NCBI RefSeq assembly: GCF_036898095.1
Contig: NC_090767.1
Coordinates: 29,007,677-29,071,676 of the forward strand
Direction of reading: 5' to 3'
From: Palaemon carinicauda
Lineage: Eukaryota > Arthropoda > Malacostraca > Decapoda > Palaemonidae
Length of the DNA: 64,000 bases
In this document: positions 1-13,269 of the stretch, piece by piece
How positions within the stretch are numbered: the first letter of the stretch is position 1
Layout: each line of letters begins with the position of its first letter
Translations under genes and position numbers: made by a program
Notes under the pieces: generated by a model
What the model saw: the letters and a program-made list of their open reading frames with translations, nothing else
What the model was told of the DNA's origin: nothing
The model's database searches: none

Positions 1-262
1 TCCCTCACCTGCTCTCCCCCTGCTTCAAGCTATCTCTCTCCACCTCCACGCCATCCATCCCTCTCCGTTCTTTCCCTTCCCTTCATGCTCTCTTTCTGAG
101 AAGGTAGCTTAAGTTGCAACTTATTTTGTATGATTTTTTTTATATCAAGCACTCTATCTATCTATCTATCTTATCTAATTATAATATTTATTGTTGTAAA
201 TATGGAACAATTCAATCGGTTGTTACCTATCAGATGACTGACTGCTTTATTCACTGGTTTGC

Positions 263-265
<3 letters not shown>
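1..265. other. No gene seen
   Basis: Pyrimidine-rich start, then AT-rich sequence with a short CTAT run near 153-172. No coding region or element was recognised. Confidence 0.6.

Positions 266-332
<67 letters not shown>
266..332. repeat. (CT)n microsatellite
   Basis: About 33 uninterrupted CT dinucleotides. The Ser-Leu and Arg-Glu reading frames across it are a by-product of the repeat and not genes. Confidence 0.98.
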
Positions 333-334
<2 letters not shown>

Positions 335-811
335 GGTATTGGTTATGTAAATAATTATTAGATTGACACCTATCTGAAGGGTTTTGGAGTAGCTGAGTGA
401 TAGACACTATGACTGATAGGAAAATGGCTGTTGTATACGTACCTGCGTTTTCTTGCCTTCTTTTGGCAAACCTTATTTCTACTCGGGGCATTAGCCATTT
501 ACTGGTATTACGAGGGAGAGCTTAAAGAAGTGATGGCCACCTCAGAAGATGTCTGTCCATATGGTTGCAGAAATGAGTTTGTCACCCAACTCTTCAACTT
601 TTTTAATTAAGAGAAAGCTGACAACTGCCTTGAGATTAGTTTGCATAGGTGACTTGTTACAGTTACTCTATGAATTACTAATAAATATTGACCCTTTCCA
701 CAGGACATTTATCAGAGTTAAAGCCTTGATTATACTAATACATTTATTTTCAAGTGATGGATGTTTAAGATTTTATTTTAAATAATACATAGCTTTATAA
801 AGTCTCCTTCA
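333..811. other. No gene seen
   Basis: Moderately AT-rich unique-looking sequence. The short open frames lack recognisable domains. The end, a pyrimidine run closing in ACAG near 803-816, resembles a splice acceptor in front of the transposase-like reading frame. Confidence 0.5.
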
Positions 812-2036
812 TACAGGCCTTACCACCGTGTTGCAGCAGCCTTGAGGATGAAATTGAGTACGGTGCATTCAATTGTGTATCGTAGTACTAAACCACGTCC
901 CGTCACACCACCAATGCCTCCAGCACAGCCTATTTTTGACAGTTTCTCTGTAGGAGCCATACGTCGACACATCCATACAAAGTTTGTTGACAAGAAGGCT
1001 TTTACCCTCGCATCCCTGGCACAGAACCTGAAGGAAGAAAGCATCATCCCCAAGAGTACCTCAAAGATTAAGCTATGGCGCTTACTCCACAAAATGGGAA
1101 TCGAGTATAAGACCACTCAGCGCAAGATGTATGTCAGGAAGGAGTCAATTGACATCATGTGCCAAAGGATACGTTCCCTGTGGGACCTTCAAAGACATAC
1201 ATAAGGAAGACGGCAGGGAGGTAGTGTACCTGGATGAAACGTGGTTCACAACCAGAATGAGCCATAACATGGAATGGGTGGATACCACGCAGCCTAATAC
1301 CAATGCCAATTACAGCCGCCAGGTGCCACCAGGTGAGGGGGAACGTTGCGTGGTAGTCGCAGGTGGTACAGCCGATGGCTTCATTGACGGTTCCTTCCTC
1401 AGTTTCCCTGCTAAAAATACCAGCGGCGACTACCACGGGGAAATGAATGGCGATATAATCCTACGTTGGCTAACAACTCAGCTCCTGCCACTCCTGGAGG
1501 AGCCTTCGGTATTAGTGATGGACAATGCCCCATACCACAGTATAATGACAGAAGATAGTCGTTGTCCCACCACAGCTACCAGGAAATCTGACCTCATTGA
1601 ATGGTTACAGCGCAGAAATATATCCTTCCAGCATCATGCTACAAGACCTGAACTCCTATACATATGCCGTCAAAATAGGCCAGAGCCTAAGTACAAGGTA
1701 GATAACACCATTCGAGAATGGGGCCATGAAATAGTCCGCCTGCCGCCCGCACATCCCGAGCTCAATGCAATCGAGCAGGTGTGGGGACACATGAAACGTT
1801 ACGTGCGCTCCTCACTCCAACGTTTCACCTGAGCCGACCTACATGCCAGATTAGAGGAGGCAAGGATCTCTGTCACTCGCCATGTTTGGGCAGGGGCAGT
1901 ACGTCGATCACGAGCTTTTGAGGATAGTTATCGTTCAACAGATAACATGCATGACAGTATTGATCCTGTCATTATTAATCTTGACAGTGACACTGAAGCT
2001 GAAGTTGACTTGCTATTAGAAAGTGATGAAGACTAA
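812..2036 (+). pseudogene. ITm (IS630/Tc1/mariner) transposase remnant, wide D-E spacing (Sailor-like)
   Basis: The first part (812 to about 1170) encodes a helix-turn-helix-like N-terminal region, readable upstream of the first ATG at 848. The DDE domain follows in another frame from about 1185. Visible catalytic-type motifs are YLDETWF (first Asp), VMDNAPYH (second Asp) and LNAIEQVW (Glu). I count 83 residues between the second Asp and the Glu, far more than the 34-41 of common Tc1/mariner families and close to the DD82E spacing reported for the Sailor group. There is a frameshift near 1170-1190 and an in-frame TGA at 1830-1832. Reading continues in the same frame after the TGA to TAA at 2034, giving an acidic tail with VIINLDSDTE. 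No terminal inverted repeats were found. It is inactive as it stands. The superfamily call is firm; the Sailor assignment is inference from spacing. Confidence 0.85.
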
Positions 2037-3065
<1,029 letters not shown>

Positions 3066-6000
3066 AGTAGGTGCTCTAGAAAAGTTTGGTAGGATGATTG
3101 GCGTTCGATGTGGTCTAGAAAAGGGCAGAATGATTGATTTTCTTTGTGTTCTAGAAAAGACTGAAAGGAACTTTCTAGGTGCTCTAGAAAAGGTTGAAAG
3201 GATGAATGGCGTTCTATGTGGTCCAGAAAAGGGCAGAATGATTGATTTTCTTTGTGTTCTAGAAAACATTGAAAGGAACTTTCTAGGTGCTCCAGAAAAG
3301 GTTGGAAGAATGAATGGCGTTCTATGTGGTCCAGAAAAGGGCAGAATGATTGATTTTTTTCGTGTTCTAGAAAACATTGAAAGGAACTTTCTAGGTGCTC
3401 CAGAAAAGGTTGGAAGGATGAATGGCGTTCTATGTGGTCCAGAAAAGGGCAGAATGATTGATTTTCTTCGTGTTCTAGAAAACATTGAAAGGAAATTTCT
3501 AGGTGCTCTAGAAAAGGTTGGAAGGATGAATGGCGTTCTATGTGGTCCAGAAAAGGGCAGAATGATTGATTTTCTTCGGGTTCTAGAAAACATTGAAAGG
3601 AACTTTCTAGGTGCTCCAGAAAAGGTTGGAAGGATAAATGGCGTTCTATGTGGTCCAGAAAAGGGCAGAATTATTGATTTTCTTCGTGTTCTAGAAAACA
3701 TTGAAAGGAACTTTCTAGGTGCTCCAGAGAAGGTTGGAAGAATAAATGGTGTTCTATGTGGTCCAGAAAAGGGCAGAATGATTGATTTTCTTCGGGTTCT
3801 AGAAAACATTGAAAGGAACTTTCTAGGTGCTCTAGAAAACGTTGGAAGGACGAATGGCGTTCTATGTGGTCCAGAAAAGGGCAGAATGATTGATTTTCTT
3901 CGGGTTCTAGAAAATATTGAAAGGAACTTTCTAGGTGCTCTAGAAAAGGTTGGAAGGACGAATGGCGTTCTATGTGGTCCAGAAAAGGGCAGAATGATTG
4001 ATTTTCTTCGTGTTCTAGAAAACATTAAAATGAACTTTCTAGGTGCTCTAGAAAAGGTTGGAAGGATGAATGGCATTCTATGTGGTCCAGAAAAGGGCAA
4101 AATGATTGATTTTCTTCGGGTTCTAGAAAACATTGAAAGGAACTTTCTAGGTGCTCCAGAAAAGGTTGGAAGAATAAATGGCGTTCTATGTGGTCCAGAA
4201 AAGGGCAGATTGATTGATTTTCTTCGGGTTCTAGAAAACATTGAAAGGAAATTTCTAGGTGCTCTAGAAAAGGTTGGAAGGACGAATGGCGTTCTATGTG
4301 GTCCAGAAAAGGGCAGAATGATTGATTTTCTTCGGGTTCTAGAAAACATTGAAAGGAACTTTCTAGGTGCTCTAGAAAAGGTTGGAAGGATGAATGGCGT
4401 TCTATGTGGTCCAGAAAAGGGCAGAATGATTGATTTTCTTCGTGTTCTAGAAAACATTGAAAGGAACTTTCTAGGTGCTCCAGAAAAGGTTGGAAGAATG
4501 AATGGCGTTCTATGTGGTCCAGAAAAGGGCAGAATGATTGATTTTCTTCGTGTTCTAGAAAACATTGAAAGGAACTTTCTAGGTGCTCCAGAAAAGGTTG
4601 GAAGGATGAATGGCGTTCTATGTGGTCCAGAAAAGGGCAGTATGATTGATTTTCTTCGTGTTCTAGAAAACATTGAAAGGAACTTTCTAGGTGCTCTAGA
4701 AAAGGTTGGAAGGATGAATGGCGTTTTTATGTGGTCCAGAAAAGGGCAGAATGATTGATTTTCTTTGGGTTCTAGAAAACATTGTAAGGAACTTTCTAGG
4801 TGCTCCAGAAAGGGTTGGAAGGATGAATGGCGTTCTATGTGGTCCAGAAAAGGGCAGAATGATTGATTTTCTTCGTGTTCTAGAAAACATTGAAAGGAAC
4901 TTTCTAGGTGCTCCAGAAAAGGTTGGAAGGATGAATGGCGTTCTATGTGGTCCAAAAAAGGGCAGAATGATTGATTTTCTTCGTGTTCTAGAAAACATTG
5001 AAAGGAACTTTCTAGGTGCTCTAGAAAAGGTTGGAATGATGAATGGCGTTCTATGTGGTCCAGAAAAGGGCAGAATGATTGATTTTCTTCGTGTCCTAGA
5101 AAACATTGAAAGGAACTTTTTAGGTGCTCTAGAAAAGGTTGGAAGGATGAATGGCATTCTATGTGGTCCAGAAAAGGGCAGAATGATTGATTTTCTTCGG
5201 GTTCTAGAAAACATTGAAAGGAACTTTCTAGGTGCTCTAGAAAAGGTTGGAAGGATGAATGGCATTCTATGTGGTCCAGAAAAGGGCAGAATGATTGATT
5301 TTATTCGTGTCTTAGAAAACATTGAAAGGAACTTTCTAGGTGCTTTAGAAAAGTTTGGTAGGATGATTGGCGTTCTATGTGGTCCAGAAAAGGGCAGAAT
5401 GATTGATTTTCTTCGTGTCCTAGAAAACATTGAAAGGAACTTTCTAGGTGCTCTAGAAAAGGTTGGAAGGATGAATGGCGTTCTATTTGGTCCAGAAAAG
5501 GGCAGAATGATTGATTTTCTTCGTGTCTTAGAAAACATTGAAAGGAACTTTCTAGGTGCTCTAGAAAAGTTTGGTAGGATGATTGGCGTTTTATGTGGTC
5601 CAGAAAAGGGCAGAATGATTGATTTTCTTCGTGTTCTAGAAAACATTGAAAGGAACTTTCTAGGTGCTCTAAAAAAGTTTGGTAGGATGATTGGCGTTTT
5701 ATGTGGTCCAGAAAAGGGCAGAATGATTGATTTTCTTCGTGTCCTAGAAAACATTGAAAGGAACTTTCTAGGTGCTCTAGAAAAGGTTGGAAGGATGAAT
5801 GGCGTTCTATGTGGTCCAGAAAAGGGCAGAATGATTGATTTTCTTCGTGTCTTAGAAAACATCTAAAGGAACTTTCTAGGTGCTCTAGAAAAGTTTGGTA
5901 GGATGATTGGCTATCTATGTGGTCCAGAAAAGGGCAGAATGATTGATTTTCTTCGTGTCCTAGAAAACATTGAAAGGAACTTTCTAGGTGCTCTAGAAAA

Positions 6001-7145
6001 GGTTGGAAGGATGAATGGTGTTTTATTTGGTCCAGAAAAGGGCAGAATGATTGATTTTCTTCGGGTTCTAGAAAACATTGAAAGGAACTTTCTAGGTGCT
6101 CTAGAAAAGGTTGGAAGGACGAATGGCGTTCTATGTGGTCCAGAAAAGGGCAGAATGATTGATTTTCTTTGTGTTCTAGAAAACATTGAAAGGAACTTTC
6201 TAGGTGCTCTAGAAAAGGTTGGAAGGACGAATGGCGTTCTATTTTGTCCAGAAAAGGGCAGAATGATTGATTTTCTTCGGGTTCTAGAAAACATTGAAAG
6301 GAACTTTCTAGGTGCTCTAGAAAAGGTTGGAAGGATGAATGGTGTTCTATGTGGTCCTGAAAAGGGCAGAATGATTGATTTTCTTTGTGTTCTAGAAAAC
6401 ATTGAAAGGAACTTTCTAGGTGCTCTAGAAAAGGTTGGAAGGATGAATGGCGTTCTATGTGGTCCAAAAAAGGGCAGAATGATTGATTTTCTTTGTGTTC
6501 TAGAAAACATTGAAAGGAACTTTCTAGGTGCTCTAGAAAAGGTTGGAAGGACGAATTGCGTTCTATGTGGTCCAGAAAAGGGCAGAATGATTGATTTTCT
6601 TCGGGTTCTAGAAAACATTGAAAGTGAAAGGAACTTTCTAGGTGCTCTAGAAAAGGTTGGAAGGATGAATGGCGTTCTATGTGGTCCAGAAAAGGGCAGA
6701 ATGATTGATTTTCTTCATATTCTAGAAAACATTGAAAGGAACTTTCTAGGTGCTCTAGAAAAGGTTGGAAGGACGAATGGCGTTCTATGTGGTCCAGAAA
6801 AGGGCAGAATGATTGATTTTCTTCGGGTTCTAGAAAACATTGAAAGGAACTTTCTAGGTGCTCTAGAAAAGGTTGGAAGGATGAATGGCGTTATATGTGG
6901 TCCTGAAAAGGGCAGAATGATTGATTTTCTTCGTGTTCTAGAAAACATTGAAAGGAACTTTCTAGGTGCTCTAGAAAAGGTTGGAAGGATGAATGGCATT
7001 CTATGTGGTCCAGAAAAGGGCAGAATGATTGATTTTCTTCGTGTTCTAGAAAAGATTGAAAGGAACTTTCTAGGTGCTCTAGAAAAGGTTGGAAGGATGA
7101 ATGGCATTCTATGTGGTCCAGAAAAGGGCAGAATGATTGATTTTC

Positions 7146-8120
7146 TTCGTTTTCTAGAAACATTGAAAGGAACTTTCTAGGTGCTCTAGAGTAGGTTGGA
7201 AGGATGAATGGCATTCTATGTGGTCCAGAAAAGGGCAGAATGATTGATTTTCTTCGGGTTCTAGAAAACATTGAAAGGAACTTTCTAGGTGCTCTAGAAA
7301 AGGTTGGAAGGATGAATGGCGTTCTATGTGGTCCAGAAAAGGGCAGAATGATTGATTTTCTTCGTTTTCTAGAAACATTGAAAGGAACTTTCTAGGTGCT
7401 CTAGAGTAGGTTGGAAGGATGAATGGCATTCTATGTGGTCCAGAAAAGGGCAGAATGATTGATTTTCTTCGGGTTCTAGAAAACATTGAAAGGAACTTTC
7501 TAGGTGCTCTAGAAAAGGTTGGAAGGACGAATGGCGTTCTATGTGGTCCAGAAAAGGGCAGAATGATTGATTTTCTTTGTGTTCTAGAAAACATTGAAAG
7601 GAACTTTCTAGGTGCTCTAGAAAAGGTTGGAAGGATGAATGGCGTTCTATGTGGTCCAGAAAAGGGCAGAATGATTGATTTTCTTCGTGTTCTAGAAAAG
7701 ATTGAAAGGAACTTTCTAGGTGCTCTAGAAAAGGTTGGAAGGATGAATGGCGTTCTATGTGGTCCAGAAAAGGGCAGAATGATTGATTTTCTTCGTGTTC
7801 TAGAAAAGATTGAAAGGAATTTTCTAGGTGCTCTAGAAAAGGTTGGAAGGATGAATGGCATTCTATGTGGTCCAGAAAAGGGCAGAATGATTGATTTTCT
7901 TCGTTTTCTAGAAACATTGAAAGGAACTTTCTAGGTGCTCTAGAGTAGGTTGGAAGGATGAATGGCATTCTATGTGGTCCAGAAAAGGGCAGAATGATTG
8001 ATTTTCTTCGTGTTCTAGAAAAGATTGAAAGGAACTTTCTAGGTGCTCTAGAAAAGGTTGGAAGGATGAATGGCGTTCTATGTGGTCCAGAAAAGGGCAG
8101 AATGATTGATTTTCTTCGTT
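7146..8120. repeat. Higher-order repeat block in the 108-bp satellite
   Basis: A variant monomer with a one-base deletion and a GAGTAGG change recurs starting at 7146, 7361, 7900 and 8115. The spacings are 215, 539 and 215 bp, which is 2x108-1, 5x108-1 and 2x108-1. This gives a ~754-bp seven-monomer higher-order unit. The shared deletion marks copying of multi-monomer blocks. Confidence 0.85.
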
Positions 8121-9834
8121 TTCTAGAAACATTGAAAGGAACTTTCTAGGTGCTCTAGAGTAGGTTGGAAGGATGAATGGCATTCTATGTGGTCCAGAAA
8201 AGGGCAGAATGATTGATTTTCTTCGGGTTCTAGAAAACATTGAAAGGAACTTTCTAGGTGCTCTAGAAAAGGTTGGAAGGACGAATGGCGTTCTATGTGG
8301 TCCAGAAAAGGGCAGAATGATTGATTTTCTTTGTGTTCTAGAAAACATTGAAAGGAACTTTCTAGGTGCTCTAGAAAAGGTTGGAAGGATGAATGGCGTT
8401 CTATGTGGTCCAGAAAAGGGCAGAATGATTGATTTTCTTTGTGTTCTAGAAAACATTGAAAGGAACTTTCTAGGTGCTCTAGAAAAGGTTGGAAGGATGA
8501 ATGGCATTCTATGTGGTCCTGAAAAGGGCAGAATGATTGATTTTCTTTGTGTTCTAGAAAACATTGAAAGGAACTTTCTAGGTGCTCTAGAAAAGGTTGG
8601 AAGGACGAATGGCGTTCTATGTGGTCCAGAAAAGGGCAGAATGATTGATTTTTTTCGGGTTCTAGAAAACATTGAAAGGAACTTTCTAGGTGCTCTAGAA
8701 AAGGTTGGAAGGATGAATGGCGTTCTATGTGTTCCTGAAAAGGGCTTAATGATTGATTTGCTTTGTGTTCTTGAAAACATTGAAAGGAAATTTCTAGGTG
8801 CTCTAGAAAAGGTTGGAAGGATGAATGGCGTTCTATATGGTCCAGAAAAGGGCAGAATGATTGATTTTCTTTTTGTTCTAGAAAACATTGAAAGGAACTT
8901 TCTAGGTGCTCTAGAAAAGGTTGGAAGGATGAATGGCATTCTCTGTGGTCCAGAAAAGGGCAGAATGATTGATTTTCTTCAGGTTCTAGAAAACATTGGA
9001 AGGAACTTTCTAGGTGGTCTAGAAATGGTTGGAAGGACGAATGGCGTTCTATGTGGTCCAGAAAAGGGCAGAATGATTGATTTTCTTTGTGTCCTAGAAA
9101 ACATTGAAAGGAACTTTCTAGGTGCTCTAGAAAAGGTTGGAAGGATGAATGGCGTTCTATGTGGTCCAGAAAAGGGCAGAATGATTGATTTTCTTCGTGT
9201 TCTAGAAAACATTGAAAGGAACTTTCTAGGTGCTCCAGAAAAGGTTGAAAGGACGAATGGCGTTCTATGTGGTCCAGAAAAGGGCAGAATGATTGATTTT
9301 CTTCGGGTTCCAGAAAACATTGAAAGGAACTTTCTAGGTGCTCTAGAAAAGGTTGGAAGGACGAATGGCGTTCTATGTGGTCCAGAAAAGGGCAGAATGA
9401 TTGATTTTCTTTGTGTCCTAGAAAACATTGAAAGGAACTTTCTAGGTGCTCTAGAAAAGGTTGGAAGGATGAATGGCGTTCTATGTGGTCCAGAAAAGGG
9501 CAGAATGATTGATTTTCTTTGTGTCATAGAAAACATTGAAAGGAACTTTCTAGGTGCTCTAGAAAAGGTTGGAAGGATGAATGGCGTTCTATGTGGTCCA
9601 GAAAAGGACAGAATGATTGATTTTCTTCGGGTTCTAGAAAACATTCAAAGGAACTTTCTAGGTGGTCTAGAAATGGTTGGAAGGACGAATGGAGTTCTAT
9701 GTGGTCCAGAAAAGGGCAGAATGATTGATTTTCTTTGTGTCCTAGAAAACATTGAAAGGAACTTTCTAGGTGCTCTAGAAAAGGTTGGAAGGATGAATGG
9801 CGTTCTATGTGGTCCAGAAAAGGGCAGAATGATT

Positions 9835-10914
9835 GATTTTCTTTGTGTTCTAGAATACATTGAAAGGAACTTTCTAGGTGCTCTAGAAAAGGTTGGAAGG
9901 ACGAATGGCGTTCTATGTGGTCCCGAAAAGGGCAGAATGATTGATTTTCTTCGGGTTCTAGAAAACATTGAAAGGAACTTTCTAGGTGCTCTAGAAAAGG
10001 TTGGAAGAATGAATGGCGTTCTATGTGGTCCAGAAAAGGGCAGAATGATTGATTTTCTTCGGGTTCTAGAAAACATTGAAAGGAACTTTCTAGGTGCTCT
10101 AGAAAAGGTTGGAAGGATGAATGGCATTCTATGTGGTCCAGAAAAGGGCCGAATGATTGATTTTCTTTGTGTTCTAGAAAAGATTGAAAGGAACTTTCTA
10201 GGTGCTCTAGAAAAGGTTGGAAGGATGAATGGCGTTCTATGTGGTCCAGAAAAGGGCAGAATGATTGATTTTCTTCGGGTTCTAGAAAACATTGAAAGGA
10301 ACTTTCTAGGTGCTCCAGAAAAGGTTGGAAGAATGAATGGCGTTCTATGTGGTCCAGAGAAGGGCAGAATGATTGATTTTCTTTGTGTTCTAGAATACAT
10401 TGAAAGGAACTTTCTAGGTGCTCTAGAAAAGGTTGGAAGGACGAATGGCGTTCTATGTGGTCCCGAAAAGGGCAGAATGATTGATTTTCTTCGGGTTCTA
10501 GAAAACATTGAAAGGAACTTTCTAGGTGCTCCAGAAAAGGTTGGAAGAATGAATGGCATTCTATGTGGTCCAGAAAAGGGCAGAATGATTGATTTTCTTC
10601 GTGTTCTAGAAAACATTGAAAGGAACTTTCTAGGTGCTCTAGAAAAGGTTGGAAGGATGAATGGCATTCTATGTGGTCCAGAAAAGGGCCGAATGATTGA
10701 TTTTCTTTGTGTTCTAGAAAAGATTGAAAGGAACTTTCTAGGTGCTCTAGAAAAGGTTGGAAGGATGAATGGCGTTCTATGTGGTCCAGAAAAGGGCAGA
10801 ATGATTGATTTTCTTCGGGTTCTAGAAAACATTGAAAGAAACTTTCTAGGTGCTCCAGAAAAGGTTGGAAGAATGAATGGCGTTCTATGTGGTCCAGAGA
10901 AGGGCAGAATGATT
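9835..10914. repeat. 540-bp tandem duplication of five monomers
   Basis: Private variants recur exactly 540 bp apart: the ATACATTG variant at about 9854 and 10394, a CCCGAAAAGG variant at about 9922 and 10462, and GGGCCGAATG at about 10147 and 10687. This indicates a recent five-monomer duplication. A separate pair of variant monomers (GGTGGTCTAGAAATGG) near 9012 and 9660 is 648 bp apart, which is six monomers. Confidence 0.85.
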
Positions 10915-11212
10915 GATTTTCTTCGTGTTCTAGAAAAGATTGAAAGGAACTTTCTAGGTGCTCTAGAAAAGGTTGGAAGGACGAATGGCGTTCTATGTGG
11001 TCCAGAAAAGGGCAGAATGATTGATTTTCTTCGGGTTCTAGAAAACTTTGAAAGGAACTTTCTAGGTGCTCTAGAAAAGGTTGGAAGGATGAATGGCGTT
11101 CTATGTGGTCCAGAAAAGGGCAGAATAATTGATTTTCTTTGGGTTCTAGAAAACATTGAAAGGAACTTTCTAGGTGCTCTAGAAAAGGTTGGAAGGATGA
11201 ATGGCGTTCTAT

Positions 11213-12135
11213 TTGTTATAGGAATGTGATATCATGTAATGCTCATTGTGGTGTTCTTGGTCCTTTATTTTTCATACTTCATACACATGACACGTGGTTT
11301 GGTCTAAAAAACAAGCTTCTTGCATATGAAGATGATGCTACACTGTTTTCATTGATTCCAACTCTTGAATGTAGATATCAGATTGCTGAATCCCTTAATA
11401 GAGATCTAGCTAAAATAAGCGCATGGTGCAAGTTATGGGGCATGAAGTTTATTCCTATCAAAACTCAAAGTATGCCTGTACTTAGGTAAAGGACAATGGC
11501 TCCTGAACATTCAGATCTCAGCATTGATAATGTTTCTTAAACTCTGTATGACTTATGAAATTTTAGGTGTGATTCACAACAGCAAACTTACTTTTCAGAA
11601 ACACATTAGTTCTGTATCATCTACGATTGCAAAGAAAAGATTTTTGGAGGTATCTTATTACTTTCCATAATCGATATACTCCGGAGACTTGTTTTAACTC
11701 TTACATTTTACATTGTTTCGAGTATTTTTTTCCATCCTGGTCTTCAGCTGCTGATTCTCATCTCAATTTGTTTTACAGAAACTTACTGTCTATTAAATTT
11801 CGTGTTCTTAATCTAGATATTGATTTCTGGCACCGTAGTTCAATTAGTTGGTTATGTACGTTTTATAAAATTTTCATAATTCTCATCATCCTTTACTTTC
11901 AGATCTTTCCACACAGATCAATCTTGTTCGTAATACTATGCATGAGGTTAATTCTAATAGCCACTGCCTGGACACTTTAAATCAATCTATCTAATAGCCA
12001 TGCCTTCAAATTCATCAGGCTGAATACTAATAATATAGAAATTTTATTACAGCTGTAACCAATATTTGGTATGATCTTCTTAATCAAGTAGTCAAATCGA
12101 AGGAACTTCAGAAGTTCAAACTTGCAGCAAATGTT
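11213..12135 (+). pseudogene. Non-LTR (CR1/jockey-type) RT fragment
   Basis: Decayed C-terminal half of a non-LTR reverse transcriptase. VLGPLFFIL followed by YEDDATLF is the degenerate catalytic box (normally YADD). It continues with an ESLNRDLAKISAWC segment and, after frameshifts, a thumb-like region with WSSAADSHL and a downstream YKIF segment. The upstream RT part and endonuclease are absent because the satellite array directly abuts it. It belongs to the same family as the fragment at 27655-28640 and probably as the 2A-bearing element starting at 62885, judged from how these domains usually follow each other. It is non-functional. Confidence 0.85.
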
Positions 12136-12305
12136 TTCATGCTGAACATGCTGACATAAGTCTTTTTATAGTTTATATATGTGTTATCGGTTTTGATGTT
12201 GTCATAGTTTTTAAAATATTTTATTGTTAATTTTTTTCTCATTCTTATAATACTTTTCTTACACAATTTCCTCACTCTGCTATTTGAAGTAGGGTTTTTT
12301 CTTAG

Positions 12306-12419
<114 letters not shown>

Positions 12420-12439
12420 GTAAAATATTAGGAAATAAT

Positions 12440-12760
12440 GTATGACAATTTCAAGGATTCATAGTAAGGTAGAGGATAAGATTGATTGTAATTCTGAAAG
12501 GTTCCCTGAAGGTTCAGGTTTGGAGCATAGTTTTGAAAGAGAAGATATGTTTTTTAACTAATTTTCAAGTGGAATAACTAAAAAAATAAAGGAAGGTCCT
12601 ATTTAGGAAAATCTCGGCATTATATGTGAGCTGAAAAGAAGGGCAATGAATGGACTAAGGATACAAAATTTATATGAGAAAAATTGTATGTTTGAAAGTG
12701 AATGTCCATTTACAATATTAATAGTGGTAAGATTATAGTATTATATAACTGTATATATGT
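12440..12760. repeat. Dispersed repeat, copy of 29020-29312
   Basis: Closely matches 29020-29312 in the same orientation, for example in the blocks around AAGATTGATTGTAATT and GGTCCTATTTAGGAAAATCT. It lies beyond the microsatellite, so the RT fragment and this sequence are shared as one ~1.6-kb block. Confidence 0.85.
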
Positions 12761-13133
12761 ATTCGGGATGGAAGCAACCTATGTAATATAGGGCATTGTA
12801 AATTTCACCATAAATATTTCACATACTCTCATACACTATAATGGTATTTTTTTTTCTTTTTGGTATATCTTGCTCTCCCCCCACACAGAAAAAAAGTAGC
12901 TGTTTAAGCTTGATATTTCATGTATTACCTTGTTTGAGTTTAGTGAGGTTCTTGCTTGCAAAACTTATATATATAGGTTCGTTATCTGTTTAAAAAAGTT
13001 TATTTTCATAGTTAAAGCCTCTCTGATATAACCTAATAGCCCAATCGCACAATTGCTGACCACAGAAGGAACAGCTTCCTCCTGCCTTTCCCCTTACTGC
13101 TGCACCATACTCTTTGGTGGTTCCGCCCTTGAT

Positions 13134-13137
<4 letters not shown>
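12761..13137. other. No gene seen
   Basis: AT-rich sequence without a recognisable domain or repeat boundary. Confidence 0.5.

Positions 13138-13199
<62 letters not shown>
13138..13199. repeat. (CT)n microsatellite
   Basis: About 31 CT units. The Ser-Leu frame across it is not a gene. Confidence 0.97.
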
Positions 13200-13202
<3 letters not shown>

Positions 13203-13269
13203 ATAGTCATAGCAGTAGGGAGGAATTCGTTTGATTTCAGTGCAGTAAGATACAGTTTCACATAAGGGG

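Larger units (their letters stand above)
3066..11212. repeat. 108-bp satellite array, about 75 copies
   Basis: Head-to-tail monomers of 108 bp, each with two copies or near-copies of TTCTAGAA/CTCTAGAA plus a third related segment (GTCCAGAAAA). The monomer therefore looks like three diverged ~36-bp subunits. Because 108 is a multiple of three and stops are rare, long frames run through both strands. The longest on the plus strand is 8173-11229 (1018 codons), and one on the minus strand is 2943-4955 (670 codons). The common differences between monomers (CGG or CGT versus TGT, ATG/ACG, CTA/CCA, GTT/ATT, AAC/AAG) mostly change the amino acid in the plus frame, so I see no sign of protein-level selection. 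I read this as satellite DNA and not a gene. The array ends abruptly at about 11212 against a retrotransposon fragment. Confidence 0.95.

Noticed and set aside
3066..11212. CRISPR-like or other spacer array
   Set aside because: Monomers are contiguous with no unique spacers, and the setting is eukaryotic.
8173..11229. 1018-codon open frame in the satellite as a gene for a repetitive protein
   Set aside because: Monomer length is a multiple of three and the differences between monomers are mostly amino-acid-changing. Comparable frames are open on the other strand, and no start context, intron or terminal domain is present.
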